40,020 nucleotides of DNA from NCBI GenBank assembly GCA_937934165.1, contig CALGZX010000033.1:1-40020 (forward strand). The letters are read 5' to 3'. Source of the stretch: an uncultured Collinsella sp. Its GTDB lineage: Bacteria > Actinomycetota > Coriobacteriia > Coriobacteriales > Coriobacteriaceae. The notes under the pieces were generated by a model. That model worked only from the letters and a program-made list of their open reading frames with translations, searched no databases and was not told the DNA's origin. Within the stretch, counting starts at the first letter, position 1. Each line of letters starts with the position of its first letter. The translations under genes were made by a program, and so were the position numbers. Below are positions 7,062 through 16,728 of the stretch, piece after piece.

Positions 7062-9797
7062 ATGCAGCGCGACGCATCGGACACTCGCGTCAATCCAGAC
7101 CTCATCCTCAAGGCAATTGAGAAAGACGAGGTCGCCGATGACACTCGAACCAGCCGGGGACACCTCAAAGTTTTCTTTGGCTACGCTGCTGGCACAGGCA
7201 AAACCTATGCGATGCTTCAAGCCGCCCACGCCGCCAAGCGGCGAGGTGTCGACGTCGTCGCGGGATACATCGAGCCGCACGAACGTCCGGCAACTGCCCA
7301 TCTTGCACAAGGGCTTGAGAACGTGCCCTGTAAACTCATCGAGCACAACGGCATTGCGCTCAGCGAGTTCGATCTAGATGCGGCTATCGAACGCGCCCCT
7401 CAGCTCATCCTTGTCGACGAGCTCGCCCATACGAATGCGCCGGGGTCTCGCCACGACAAACGCTATCAAGACGTCGAGGAACTTCTACATGCGGGCATCG
7501 ACGTCTATACGACCGTGAACGTTCAGCATATCGAGAGCCTAAACGACATGGTTGCATCCATCACCGGCGTTGTCGTGAGCGAACGAATCCCCGACCGTAT
7601 CTTCGATGATGCCGACCAGGTCGAGCTCGTCGACATAGAGCCCGAAGACCTACTTGAGCGCCTTCGCGCCGGCCTCGTCTACCGTCCCGCACAAGCCGAC
7701 CGAGCACAACAGCATTTTTTTACCGTCGAGAACCTCACCGCACTCCGAGAAATCGCGCTGCGCCGCTGCGCCGATCGCACCGGTCACCTCACAGACGCCG
7801 CACGCGTGCTGGGAAACCGTGACTACTACACCAGGGAGCGTATCTTAGTCTGTGTCTCCCCGGCGCCGACCAATCCCCGCATCGTCCGTGCCGCCGCACG
7901 CATGGCGAAAGCGTTTCGCAGCGAGCTCGTCGCCCTGTTCGTAGAGAGCCCGCGCACGCAAGCCATGAGCGATGATGAGCGCGCCAAGCTTGCAGCCAAT
8001 ATCGCCCTAGCCGAGCAGCTCGGAGCACATATGGAAACCGTCTATGGCGACGACATCGCGTTTCAGATCTCCGAGTTCGCGCGCCTGTCGGGTATTTCGA
8101 AGATCGTCATGGGGCGCACGGGCGAGCGCAGCAGCGTCCGTCAGGCCCTCTTCGGCCGCAAATCTCTCGTAGAGCAGCTCATAACATTCGCCCCGAACCT
8201 CGACATTTACATCATTCCAGAACAGTCGACTCCGCCCTCCCGACCCAAAGGACGCCGCCATGCGCTCGCCCTGCAGCCGCCCAGCAGCCGAAACGTGCTT
8301 CGCACGCTGGCCCTCTCTCTTGCCGCCACGGCGATCGGCACGGCTTTCCGCCATCTGGGATTTGCCGATTCCAGCATCATATCCCTCTATATCTTCACGG
8401 CCCTGCTGACCGCCGTCACCACGACGGGGCGTATCTGCACGATCGTATCGAGCGTGCTCTCTGTAGTGCTTTACAACTTCTGCTTTGTCACGCCTCTGTT
8501 TTCGCTCGCCAGCTACGACCGAAGCTATCTGGTCACGTTCGGCATCATGTTCGCCACCGCTATGGTCGCCGGCGAGTTAACTGCGCGCATCGCCGACAAC
8601 GCCCGTACATCCGCCGAGAACGCATTCAAAACGCGCGTACTCCTCGAAACGAACCAGCTCTTGCAGCAAGCCCATAGCGCGGAGGAGTGCGCCCGCGTCG
8701 CCATGAACCAACTCGTCAAACTGCTAAAACTCGACGTGGTCTTCTACCCCGCCGAACACGGCACGCTCGGCAAGGCGCTCTATGAGTCCGCTGGCACCGA
8801 AAACCGATCCGCGTCGCTGCTCACCGACTACGAGCGCGCCGTTGCAACCTGGACCTACACCAACAACAAGCGCGCGGGCGCAAGCACGCGGACCCTGCCT
8901 GAGGCGCGCTGTCTCTACCTCGCGGTTCGCACCGGCGACAAGGTATTCGGTGTCATCGGCATCGCCCTGGAGGGGCGCGAGATCGAAGCCTTCGAGCATT
9001 CGATCGTCCTATCTATCGTAGGTGAATGCGCCTTGGCGCTCGAAAGCGACCGGGCGGCGCAAGAGCGCGAAGAGGCCGCGGTCTTGGCGAAAAACGAGCA
9101 GCTGCGCGCCAACCTTTTGCGCTCCATCGGCCACGATTTGAGGACACCCCTCACGGCTATATCCGGATCTGCGGCAATCCTTCGGAAGAGCGACGAGAAG
9201 CTCAGCCTCGAACAACGCTGCGATCTTGCCGATGCCATCTACGACGACTCCCTCTGGCTTATCGATACCGTGGAGAACCTCCTCGCCATCACACGCGTCG
9301 AGGACGGCACCATTCGCCTCAACTTAACATCCGAGCTCATCGACGAGGTCATCGAGGCCGCCCTCAGCCATGTCGCCCAAGCATCGCATGGACGTGCCGT
9401 CACCATCGAGCACACTGACGACATCCTGCTGGTACGCATCGACGTCCATCTCATCATGCAGGTGCTTACGAATCTCATCATGAACGCCTTCAAATACACG
9501 CCCGAGGACTCGACTGTCACCATCAGTGCACGTCGCGAGGGCGCGTTCGTCGTGGTGGACGTCGCAGACGATGGGCCGGGTGTGGCAGACTGCGACAAGC
9601 CTCATATCTTTGAGCGCTTCTTCACCTCAAGCAATACGCGGCCCGTGGATTCGCGTCGAAGCATCGGCCTTGGCCTGTCGCTCTGCCGCTCCATCGTGGA
9701 GGCGCATGGCGGCGTCATCGAAGTTCGCGACAACCACCCCCATGGGGCTGTCTTCCGTTTTACCCTGCCCGCCGAGGAGATTGAGATTCATGAATAA
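7062..9797 (+). CDS. kdpD: Sensor histidine kinase KdpD
   Basis: 911 residues, close to the family's usual 890-900. Domains in order: an N-terminal KdpD domain with Walker A GYAAGTGKT (about 40-48) and the signature VDELAHTNAPGSRHDKR (about 118-134); a universal-stress-protein-like domain (about 265-385); four membrane helices of the DUF4118 type (from about 420); a GAF-like region; a dimerisation domain with GHDLRTPLTAISG and phospho-acceptor His at about 691; and a C-terminal ATPase domain with N, G1 and G2 boxes (NLIMNAFKYTP, DDGPGV, IGLGLSL). It senses K+ limitation or ionic stress and phosphorylates KdpE. The ATG at 7062 has AGAAAGG upstream; two earlier in-frame starts lack this. It overlaps kdpE by 8 bases. 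Confidence 0.95.
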   Translation: MQRDASDTRVNPDLILKAIEKDEVADDTRTSRGHLKVFFGYAAGTGKTYAMLQAAHAAKRRGVDVVAGYIEPHERPATAHLAQGLENVPCKLIEHNGIALSEFDLDAAIERAPQLILVDELAHTNAPGSRHDKRYQDVEELLHAGIDVYTTVNVQHIESLNDMVASITGVVVSERIPDRIFDDADQVELVDIEPEDLLERLRAGLVYRPAQADRAQQHFFTVENLTALREIALRRCADRTGHLTDAARVLGNRDYYTRERILVCVSPAPTNPRIVRAAARMAKAFRSELVALFVESPRTQAMSDDERAKLAANIALAEQLGAHMETVYGDDIAFQISEFARLSGISKIVMGRTGERSSVRQALFGRKSLVEQLITFAPNLDIYIIPEQSTPPSRPKGRRHALALQPPSSRNVLRTLALSLAATAIGTAFRHLGFADSSIISLYIFTALLTAVTTTGRICTIVSSVLSVVLYNFCFVTPLFSLASYDRSYLVTFGIMFATAMVAGELTARIADNARTSAENAFKTRVLLETNQLLQQAHSAEECARVAMNQLVKLLKLDVVFYPAEHGTLGKALYESAGTENRSASLLTDYERAVATWTYTNNKRAGASTRTLPEARCLYLAVRTGDKVFGVIGIALEGREIEAFEHSIVLSIVGECALALESDRAAQEREEAAVLAKNEQLRANLLRSIGHDLRTPLTAISGSAAILRKSDEKLSLEQRCDLADAIYDDSLWLIDTVENLLAITRVEDGTIRLNLTSELIDEVIEAALSHVAQASHGRAVTIEHTDDILLVRIDVHLIMQVLTNLIMNAFKYTPEDSTVTISARREGAFVVVDVADDGPGVADCDKPHIFERFFTSSNTRPVDSRRSIGLGLSLCRSIVEAHGGVIEVRDNHPHGAVFRFTLPAEEIEIHE

Positions 9798-10494
9798 TGC
9801 CGCTAAGCCACGCATCCTCCTGGTCGAAGATGACCCGACCGTTCAAAACCTCGTTTCGACCGCGCTTGACCTCCACGGCTATGTCGTGAGCAAGGTTTGC
9901 AACGGCCAAGCCGCCATCATGGATGCGGTGTCGCACGGCCCCAGCCTCATCATGCTCGACCTCGGCCTTCCCGACATTGACGGTATCGAGGTCATCACGA
10001 AGATCCGAAGCTGGTCGGCAGTCCCCATTATCGTCATTTCGGCGCGCACCGAAGATTCCGACAAGATTGCAGCACTTGACGCGGGGGCAGACGACTACCT
10101 CACCAAGCCCTTTTCTGTGGATGAGTTGCTCGCGCGCGTCCGTGCGAATTTGAGGCGCTCCTCGATGGCGTCGAGCGAGTCGACAGAAGCGAGCACGTTC
10201 GACAACGGTCCGCTGCATATCGACTACGCCGCAGGATACGCGACGAAAGACGGACGCGAGCTCTCGCTCACCCCAACCGAGTACAAATTGCTCGTCCTTC
10301 TGGCGAAAAACGTCGACAAGGTGCTCACCCACACCTTCATCACCCGCGAGATATGGGGCACGAGCTGGGACAGCGATCTGGCGAGCCTGCGCGTGTTCAT
10401 GCGCACCCTGCGCAAGAAGATCGAGGCAGACCCCTCTCACCCCAAGATGATTCAGACGCACATGGGTGTCGGGTACCGCATGCAGCGTCTCTAG
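9790..10494 (+). CDS. kdpE: Response regulator KdpE (OmpR family)
   Basis: 234 residues. The receiver domain (about 8-122) has the acidic pair EDD near 13-15, phospho-acceptor Asp57 in LIMLDLGLPD and the conserved Lys at 106 in YLTKPF. A winged-helix DNA-binding domain follows (about 140-232), with LTPTEYKLL and SLRVFMRTLRKKIE, ending in MGVGYRM. It would activate kdpFABC from the shared intergenic region at 6818-7061. The ATG at 9790 overlaps the kdpD stop, indicating coupled translation. The copy 2 repeat hairpin follows seven bases after the stop. Confidence 0.95.
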   Translation: MNNAAKPRILLVEDDPTVQNLVSTALDLHGYVVSKVCNGQAAIMDAVSHGPSLIMLDLGLPDIDGIEVITKIRSWSAVPIIVISARTEDSDKIAALDAGADDYLTKPFSVDELLARVRANLRRSSMASSESTEASTFDNGPLHIDYAAGYATKDGRELSLTPTEYKLLVLLAKNVDKVLTHTFITREIWGTSWDSDLASLRVFMRTLRKKIEADPSHPKMIQTHMGVGYRMQRL

Positions 10495-10500
10495 CCCACC

Positions 10501-10582
10501 CCACAAAAAGTTGCGGTGGAATACGGAGTAGATGAGGCTTTTGACAGTCAAAACAGTCCGTATTTCACCGCAACTGATGGGC
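10501..10582. repeat. 82-bp nested hairpin repeat, copy 2
   Basis: Direct copy of the element at 2093-2173, with the same 18-position outer stem and the inner TTTTG/CAAAA pairing; the inner loop differs (ACAGT versus CCAGC). It sits between the converging ends of kdpE and the GltD-like gene, so it may serve as a two-way transcription end. Together the two copies bracket the whole kdp locus. Confidence 0.85.
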
Positions 10583-10591
10583 GAGATGGAG

Positions 10592-11809
10592 TTAGAGGCC
10601 CAGGTGGGCAATCATACCTTCGACGGCGAGTTTGGCGCCGGCCGCGGCATGGACGACCGTGAGCGGGCCGTTGACCACGTCGCCGGCGGCAAAGACGCCA
10701 GGCACGGTGGTCATGCCGCGCTCGTCGACCGAAAGCAGGCCGCGATGGTCGGTCTCCAGACCGCCCGTTGTAAGCACGAGTTTGTCCTTGGGCACCTGAG
10801 ACGCCGCAATCACAACCGTGTCGGCGGACACGTGGTCGAGCTCTTCCTCGTAGCCCACCACGTTGTTGTCCTCGTCAAAGATAGCCGTCTCGAACACCGG
10901 ACCGTTATCATCGATGGCGCAGATCGCCTTGCCGCGCACAATCTCGGCACCGTCAAGCTCGGTCAACTCCACCTCGTCATCGATGGCAGAGATGTGGCGC
11001 GACCGGGCGTACACGGTAACCTTGCGGGCACCCGAGCGAAGCGCCGTACGGGCCACATCCATGGCTACGTTGCCGGCACCGATTACGGCCACGTTTTCGC
11101 CGATCGCCACGCTCGTGGGGTCAACGAGGTAGTCGATACCAAACAGCACGTTGCCGCGCGACTCGCCGGGAATACCAAGCTTGCGAGCGCGCCAGGTACC
11201 GGTACCAACAAAGACTGCATCGTAGCCGTCGCGCAGCAGGTCGTCAATGTGGAGCGCACCGCCGATGGTGGTCGAGGGGCGAACGCGCACGCCGAGCGAG
11301 CACATCACGTGGCGGTACTTTTGCACGAGCGAGCGCGGCAGACGGAACTCGGGGATACCGTACTCCAGCACGCCGCCGATCTCGGGCCGCTGCTCAAAAA
11401 CGGTGACGGCGCAACCCAGCTGCGCCATCTTAATGGCCACGGTCATGCCGGCAGGGCCGGAGCCGACCACGGCGACCTGTTTGCCGCACGACGGCACGGG
11501 TTTCCACTCTTTGCGGTCCAAATACGCCGTAGAGATATAGTTCTCGATGCTCGAAAAATGCACGGGCGCGCCCTTTCGGCCCTGGATGCACGCGCCCTCG
11601 CACTGGCCCGAATGGTTGCACACCATGGAGCAGACCGCACTCATCGGGTTATTCTGGAACAGCAGCTCGCCCGCCTCTTGCAGACGGCGCTGCTTAAAGA
11701 GGTCGATAACCTGCGGAATGGGCGTCTGCACCGGACAGCCCTTTATTTGACAGAACGCCTTTTTGCAGCCCAGACAGCGATTTGCTTCCTCAACGATGTG
11801 GATAGCCAC
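10592..11809 (-). CDS. FAD/NAD(P)-dependent oxidoreductase, glutamate-synthase small-chain (GltD) type
   Basis: 405 residues. The N-terminal domain carries two cysteine groups, C12/C15/C20/C25 (RCLGCKKAFCQIKGCP) and a second set in AVCSMVCNHSGQCEGAC (about 49-65), for two 4Fe-4S clusters. Next are an FAD-binding GSGPAGMTVA and an NAD(P)-binding GAGNVAMDVART. The end has the family GVFAAGDVVNG. GltD-type subunits pass electrons from NAD(P)H to a partner. No large GltB subunit is nearby, so this is a stand-alone homologue whose partner is unknown; NfnB-like or GltA-like roles are possible. The start is GTG at 11809 with GAGGGG upstream. Its 3' end converges on kdpE. Confidence 0.85.
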   Translation of the reverse strand: MAIHIVEEANRCLGCKKAFCQIKGCPVQTPIPQVIDLFKQRRLQEAGELLFQNNPMSAVCSMVCNHSGQCEGACIQGRKGAPVHFSSIENYISTAYLDRKEWKPVPSCGKQVAVVGSGPAGMTVAIKMAQLGCAVTVFEQRPEIGGVLEYGIPEFRLPRSLVQKYRHVMCSLGVRVRPSTTIGGALHIDDLLRDGYDAVFVGTGTWRARKLGIPGESRGNVLFGIDYLVDPTSVAIGENVAVIGAGNVAMDVARTALRSGARKVTVYARSRHISAIDDEVELTELDGAEIVRGKAICAIDDNGPVFETAIFDEDNNVVGYEEELDHVSADTVVIAASQVPKDKLVLTTGGLETDHRGLLSVDERGMTTVPGVFAAGDVVNGPLTVVHAAAGAKLAVEGMIAHLGL

Positions 11810-12016
11810 GCAATTCCCCTCTATCGACCTGGACGAAATCGGCTTCTTAAACCAATTTGCCCGAATTTATAACCATAGATACGTCAACAGTGCGGAAAAG
11901 GGCACCGAAAAGCATCTCACAAACGCGCAGCAGCAGCCCTTTCCTCGCACAGAACCACCATGCAGCCCCGTCATCGAGACCCAAAGATCCGCCACCCCTA
12001 CGAATGGCGAGTCTCT

Positions 12017-13501
12017 CTACAGGCAGACGCCGTCTTTCCAGATGCTGATCTCGTGGCAGCCGCGGCGCTCGGCGCTCGTTAGCTTACCGCTCGCCGTCTC
12101 CAACACCAGCTGGTACAGGTCGCGGGCAGCCTCGTCGAGTGTGCGCTCACCTGTGGCAATCACGCCGGCATTAAAGTCCATCCAGTTGGCCTTGTGGTCG
12201 CACAGGCGCTGATTGGTGAACACCTTGAGCGTAGGCGCCGGCGCGCCAAACGGCGTGCCGCGGCCGGTCGAGAACAGAATCACGTGGCAGCCGGCTGCCG
12301 TCAACGCCGTGGTGGACACCATGTCGTTGCCCGGGCCGCACAGCATGTTCAGGCCATGCTTGGTGACCTGACCGGCATACGGCAGCACGTCGACGATGGG
12401 GGCAGATCCACCCTTTTGCACGCAGCCGCAACTCTTGTCCTCAAGCGTGGTGATGCCACCGTCCTTGTTACCGGGACTCGGGTTCTCGTAGACCACCTCA
12501 CCGTGGCTGATAAAGTAATCCTTAAAACCGTTGAGCATGTCGGAGGCGGCGCTAAAGACCTGCTCGTTCTCGCAACGATCGAGCAGGATACTCTCGGCGC
12601 CAAACATCTCGGGCACCTCGGTAAGCACCGACGTGCCGCCGCGGGCGACGACCATATCGCTCACGCGACCGATCGTGGGGTTGGCTGTAATGCCCGAAAG
12701 ACCGTCAGAGCCGCCGCACTTAAGACCAATAACCAGCTCGGAGGCCGGAATGGGCTCACGCTTGGCCTGCTTGGCCAAGTCAGCCAGCTCGGACAGAATC
12801 TTGTGGCCCTCGATCTGCTCGTCGGCTACATCCTGGCAGGTGAGAAAACGAACGCGCTCGTGATCGAAGTCACCGAGCTCGTCGAGCACCTGCTGATGCG
12901 TGCAGTTCTCGCAACCGAGCGACAAGAACAGCACGCCCACAGCGTTTGCGTGACGCGACAGTGCCACCAGCAGACGACGGGTCTGGGCATGGTCGGCGCC
13001 GGTCTGTGAGCAACCGAACGGATGTGGGAAGTAATAAACGCCCTCCAACGAGCCCTCGACCAGGTCCTGAGCCTGCTCGCACATGGCACGAGCGACTTCG
13101 TTGACGCAACCGACGGTGGGAATGATCCACAGCTCATTGCGCGTGGCGGCACGACCGTCGGCACGGCGGAAGCCCATAAAAGTCTCGGCCTCGACCGGTT
13201 CAACGACCGGATGTATCGGATTGTAGGCGTACTCGATCTCACCCGAGAGGTTGGTCTTCACGTTGTGCGTGTGCAGCCACTGGCCGGGCTGAATGTCCTT
13301 CGTCACGTGACCGATGGGAAGACCGTACTTGACGACATCCTCACCGGCTGCAATGGCGCGCACGGCCATCTTGTGGCCCTGCGGGATATCCTCCGCGGCA
13401 ACGACCTCGCCCACGCCGGGAACCTCGACGGCAGCACCCTTGGCGAGCGGCGACAGCGCAACGATGACGTTGTCGGCCGGATTGATCTGGATAGTGTTCA
13501 T
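12017..13501 (-). CDS. uxaA: Altronate dehydratase
   Basis: 494 residues, full length for UxaA. An N-terminal SAF domain (about 1-95, with IPQGHKMAVRAI) is joined to the dehydratase body, which has GFRRADGRAATRNELWIIPT and FPHPFGCSQTG. Conserved Cys and His residues follow (LGCENCTH, GLKCGGSDGLSGITANP, KSCGCVQKGG). It converts D-altronate to 2-keto-3-deoxygluconate in the cytoplasm, using an iron centre. It is the last gene of the hexuronate operon, 78 bases after uxaB. The ATG at 13501 has AGGACT upstream. No strong terminator is visible after it; only a loose stem, GAGAC with GTCTC, lies within 11975-12016. Confidence 0.93.
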   Translation of the reverse strand: MNTIQINPADNVIVALSPLAKGAAVEVPGVGEVVAAEDIPQGHKMAVRAIAAGEDVVKYGLPIGHVTKDIQPGQWLHTHNVKTNLSGEIEYAYNPIHPVVEPVEAETFMGFRRADGRAATRNELWIIPTVGCVNEVARAMCEQAQDLVEGSLEGVYYFPHPFGCSQTGADHAQTRRLLVALSRHANAVGVLFLSLGCENCTHQQVLDELGDFDHERVRFLTCQDVADEQIEGHKILSELADLAKQAKREPIPASELVIGLKCGGSDGLSGITANPTIGRVSDMVVARGGTSVLTEVPEMFGAESILLDRCENEQVFSAASDMLNGFKDYFISHGEVVYENPSPGNKDGGITTLEDKSCGCVQKGGSAPIVDVLPYAGQVTKHGLNMLCGPGNDMVSTTALTAAGCHVILFSTGRGTPFGAPAPTLKVFTNQRLCDHKANWMDFNAGVIATGERTLDEAARDLYQLVLETASGKLTSAERRGCHEISIWKDGVCL

Positions 13502-13543
13502 TACAAAGAGTCCTAACCCTACAGGTTGAGCAGAAGTCGAGTG

Positions 13544-13569
13544 ACGCCCGCCAGTTACCCGACGGGCGT
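13544..13569 (-). other. Hairpin between uxaB and uxaA
   Basis: ACGCCCG (13544-13550) and CGGGCGT (13563-13569) form a seven-pair stem in the 78-base gap. No U-tract follows, so it is more likely a processing or stability element than a terminator. Confidence 0.5.
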
Positions 13570-13579
13570 ACAGAAGGAT

Positions 13580-15094
13580 TTAGGCCTGAGCGTTCGCGAA
13601 CGCCTGCTTGACGCCCTCGGAGCGCACGACGGCGAGAGCGTTGACGACAAACTCCTCCAGGCCGGCGATCTGCGTAAGATCCTCGCCCCACATTTGCTCG
13701 TTGGTGAGCACATCGTGCACCAGCTCGGCGTCGTCGGCGCCGGCGCGGGCGGCGTAGAAGTCGAGCACGAAGGCGTCGTCCTGAGCGGTGTACTCGGTGC
13801 CGTCGGAGCGACGCAGGTGCAGACCGTCGCCCTCGCGGGACACGAGCTCCTGCGTGTAGAAGGAGATGAGCGTGGCCAGGCTCGTCGCCAGGCACTTGGG
13901 CAGGTTGCCGGTCTCGGCAACGTAATCCTTGAGCGTGGGCAGGTCGCGGGCACGCCACTTAGCCGTGGAGTTGAGGCAGATGGAGAGCAGCGCGTGGTCG
14001 ATAAACGGGTTGTCGAAGCGGTTCTCAACAGCGGCAGCAAAGGCCTTGCAGTCCTCGACATCCAGGTCGGCGGCAAGCGTTGGGATGACCTCGTCGTAGA
14101 GCATGGTGTTCATGAAGCCACGAACAGTCTCGTCGTGCATGCAGTCGCGCACGATATCAAAGCCGGCAACCCAGGAACCCGGAACAAAGGCGGTGTGGGC
14201 GCCGTTGAGGATGCGGACCTTGCGCTTCTTGTACGGGGTGACGTCGGGGGTCACAAAGACACCCGGCAGACCGGCCTTCACGAAGGGCAGACGCTCCTTG
14301 AGCGACTCGTCACCCTGGATGCCCCACATCTGGAAGGGCTCGCGCACGGCCAAGAACGGATCCTCATAGCCCAAGCGCTCGGCCACGGCAGCGGCCTCCT
14401 TGGGATCGCGGATGCGACCCGGAACGATGGTGTCGACGAGCGTGGTGCAGACGGTGCAGTCGTTGGCCATCCACTGCGAAAACTCGTCCTCCCAGCCCCA
14501 GTCGCTCACGTACTGGTTCATAATGCGCAGCAGCTCCTCGCCGTTATGGTCGATGAGCTCGCAGGCGAGCACGATGACGCCCGGCTTGCCGGCAGCCCAG
14601 CGGGCATGGAGCACCTGGGCAAGCTTGGCAGGGAAGCTCGCGGGGGGCATGTCGTCGGCCTTGCAGGACGGATCGTAGGCGATACCGGCCTCGGTGGTGT
14701 TGGAGACGATAATCTCCAGGTCATCGGAAACGGCGACTTCCATCATGGCACGGTAGTCAGCCTCGCGATACGGATTGAGGCAACGGCTGCAGGCGCTGAT
14801 CACGCGGGAATCGTCAACCGTGTCGCCGTTCTCCTTGCCGCGTACCAGTACGGTGTACAGGCCATCCTGGGCATTGATACCATCGGCGAAATCGAAGGCG
14901 CCGCTGATGGGCTGCACCATGACGACCTTGCCGTTCCAACCGGTGGCCTCGTTGCCCATATCGAAGAAACGATCGACGAAGGCGCGCAGGAAATTGCCCT
15001 CGCCAAACTGTAGGACCTTCTCGGGGGCGTCCTTGGGCAGCACGTAGCCCTCGTAGCCGATCTTCTCGAGCGTCTCGTAGCTGATGTTATTCAT
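13580..15094 (-). CDS. uxaB: Tagaturonate reductase (altronate oxidoreductase)
   Basis: 504 residues, in the mannitol dehydrogenase-like family. The N-terminal part (about 20-240) holds the nucleotide-binding region starting VLQFGEGNFLRAFVD. The C-terminal part has the catalytic-helix stretch KKRKVRILNGAHTAFVPG. It reduces D-tagaturonate to D-altronate with NADH, the step between UxaC and UxaA. Related family members are fructuronate reductase (UxuB) and mannitol dehydrogenase. The pairing with uxaA in one operon, with no mannonate dehydratase (uxuA) nearby, favours UxaB. The ATG at 15094 follows GAGAGG. Confidence 0.9.
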   Translation of the reverse strand: MNNISYETLEKIGYEGYVLPKDAPEKVLQFGEGNFLRAFVDRFFDMGNEATGWNGKVVMVQPISGAFDFADGINAQDGLYTVLVRGKENGDTVDDSRVISACSRCLNPYREADYRAMMEVAVSDDLEIIVSNTTEAGIAYDPSCKADDMPPASFPAKLAQVLHARWAAGKPGVIVLACELIDHNGEELLRIMNQYVSDWGWEDEFSQWMANDCTVCTTLVDTIVPGRIRDPKEAAAVAERLGYEDPFLAVREPFQMWGIQGDESLKERLPFVKAGLPGVFVTPDVTPYKKRKVRILNGAHTAFVPGSWVAGFDIVRDCMHDETVRGFMNTMLYDEVIPTLAADLDVEDCKAFAAAVENRFDNPFIDHALLSICLNSTAKWRARDLPTLKDYVAETGNLPKCLATSLATLISFYTQELVSREGDGLHLRRSDGTEYTAQDDAFVLDFYAARAGADDAELVHDVLTNEQMWGEDLTQIAGLEEFVVNALAVVRSEGVKQAFANAQA

Positions 15095-15118
15095 AGAGGT
15101 TTTCCTCTCAACTCAAGC

Positions 15119-15143
15119 CCCGGTACGGCATCGCCGCACCGGG
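15119..15143 (-). other. Hairpin between the symporter gene and uxaB
   Basis: CCCGGTACGGC (15119-15129) pairs with GCCGCACCGGG (15133-15143) around a three-base loop, with one mismatch. It is the strongest of three intercistronic hairpins in this operon. There is no U-run on the minus strand after it. Confidence 0.55.
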
Positions 15144-15172
15144 TTGCATTCATGATTGTTTAAACAGCGGGA

Positions 15173-16678
15173 CTATTTATCGATCGTCTCGATAGTGCTC
15201 TCGCCGATCTTGCCGCGCTCCCAGCGACCATTCGACAGGTCGTTGGAAATGGAATTGAACTTCTTCTCGGTAATGTCGTAGAGAGCGAAGATAATCAAGG
15301 CTGCTACCAGAAGGGCGCAGGCGGGATAAATCGTCAGAGCGCCCTTGATGCCAAGCAGCGTGGCAGCCGTCTGGGGCTTATTTGCCACATATCCGGTAAG
15401 GGCAAGGATGCCGCCGGAAATGATCGCGGCAAGGGATTGCGCAAGCTTACGAGAAAAGTTGAACGCGGCGTAGGTCGTACCCTCCTTGCGGATCCCCGTG
15501 TGCCATTCACCGTAATCGATAACATCGGAAACCAGGTTCCAGGTGATACCGTTGGGGATGGCAAGCGCGACGTAGCCGATGGTGACGAAGATGATGAACG
15601 TCACGGTATTGGTCGGCAGGATGAAGTTGAGGCCGTTTGCCACAGCACCGACGATAAAGCAGGCAACGCACGTGCGCTTCTTGCCAAAATGCTTGACGAG
15701 CGTCGGGATGGCGAGAATGGCGACAACCGACGTTCCGATCATGATGCCGTTGACAATGGGCTGCAACGCGATGTTACCCAGGTTGTACTGGCAGAAATAC
15801 ACCATCATGGTGTTGTTGGTGTTCATGGCCGAGATGGTAAACAGCGTAAGCAGGATAACTGCTCCCAGGTTCTTGTTGGTGAAAACGACCTTGAAATACG
15901 TGCTGAATGCGCTCGACTTCTTGCCGGCCTTTCCCGCAGCCTTCTCCTCGGCCTGTCGATCGATACGGATATGCTCGCGCGTTCCCAAAAAGCAGATGGC
16001 GAATCCGGCGATGCCGCACAGTCCCATGACGACAGCTGCAATCGTATAGCCGTGCGGATTGCCGTCGAGCGTGTCGCCACCCGCAAAGAACAGGACCAAT
16101 GGGATGAACGCTACGCCCGTGATGAGCTGTGCGCAAAGCGAACCGGCCTGGCGCGTTGACGCCATGTGCGCGCGGTCATCGACGTCACGCGTCATTACCG
16201 TGGCCAGAGATCCGTATGGCACGTTGGTGAAGCTGTATACGACGCCCCAGATCATGTAAGTTATCAGCGCATAGGCAATTTTACCCGCCATGGGAATATC
16301 GGGCGCAGTGAAGGTCACCACGGTTAGAACGGCAAGGATCACGGCCGAAACCATCATAACCGGACGAAACCGACCGTGCTTGCCAATCTTCTTTCTACCG
16401 TCGACGAATGCACCGGCAATCGGGTCCATGAACGCATCGAAAATCTTGGTGACGGCGAAAATCAGGCTCACTACGCCTGGCGAAATCAGACAGATGTCAG
16501 TGTAGAACTTGGTCAGATATGCTTGACCAAGATCGAACATGAATCCGTTGCCCAAATCGCCAAAGCCATAGCAGATTTTCTCACGCCAGCTCAGCTTGAT
16601 ATCCTGCGAGCTCTGCATCGATCTCGAATCCGCCTGAGCAGACACGATCTGCTCGTTTTTCTGTTGCCCTGTTACCAT
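15173..16678 (-). CDS. GPH-family (MelB-like) sugar:cation symporter, probable hexuronide/hexuronate transporter
   Basis: 501 residues with about twelve membrane segments. The family motifs YGFGDLGNGFMFDL near the N-terminus and FDAFMDPIAGAFVD after helix 2 identify the glycoside-pentoside-hexuronide:cation symporters (MelB, UidB/GusB, XynB). The substrate is inferred from context: the gene lies between uxaC and uxaB, so glucuronate, galacturonate or their glycosides are likely. The ATG at 16678 follows GGGGAGGG; an upstream in-frame start 14 codons earlier has no such site. The cytoplasmic loop near the middle and the C-terminal tail are charged. Confidence 0.88.
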   Translation of the reverse strand: MVTGQQKNEQIVSAQADSRSMQSSQDIKLSWREKICYGFGDLGNGFMFDLGQAYLTKFYTDICLISPGVVSLIFAVTKIFDAFMDPIAGAFVDGRKKIGKHGRFRPVMMVSAVILAVLTVVTFTAPDIPMAGKIAYALITYMIWGVVYSFTNVPYGSLATVMTRDVDDRAHMASTRQAGSLCAQLITGVAFIPLVLFFAGGDTLDGNPHGYTIAAVVMGLCGIAGFAICFLGTREHIRIDRQAEEKAAGKAGKKSSAFSTYFKVVFTNKNLGAVILLTLFTISAMNTNNTMMVYFCQYNLGNIALQPIVNGIMIGTSVVAILAIPTLVKHFGKKRTCVACFIVGAVANGLNFILPTNTVTFIIFVTIGYVALAIPNGITWNLVSDVIDYGEWHTGIRKEGTTYAAFNFSRKLAQSLAAIISGGILALTGYVANKPQTAATLLGIKGALTIYPACALLVAALIIFALYDITEKKFNSISNDLSNGRWERGKIGESTIETIDK

Positions 16679-16698
16679 ATGGTCCCTCCCCTTTGCAA

Positions 16699-16715
16699 CC
16701 GATTTCACCAATCGG
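16699..16715 (-). other. Hairpin between uxaC and the symporter gene
   Basis: CCGATT (16699-16704) and AATCGG (16710-16715) pair around a five-base loop, about 20 bases upstream of the symporter start. With the hairpins at 13544 and 15119, each gap in this operon has one. Confidence 0.4.
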
Positions 16716-16728
16716 AGCACATACAGAT

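Noticed and set aside
2093..10582. kdp locus as a composite transposon
   Set aside because: The flanking repeats encode no transposase and show no IS-like ends, so only recombination between repeats is plausible.
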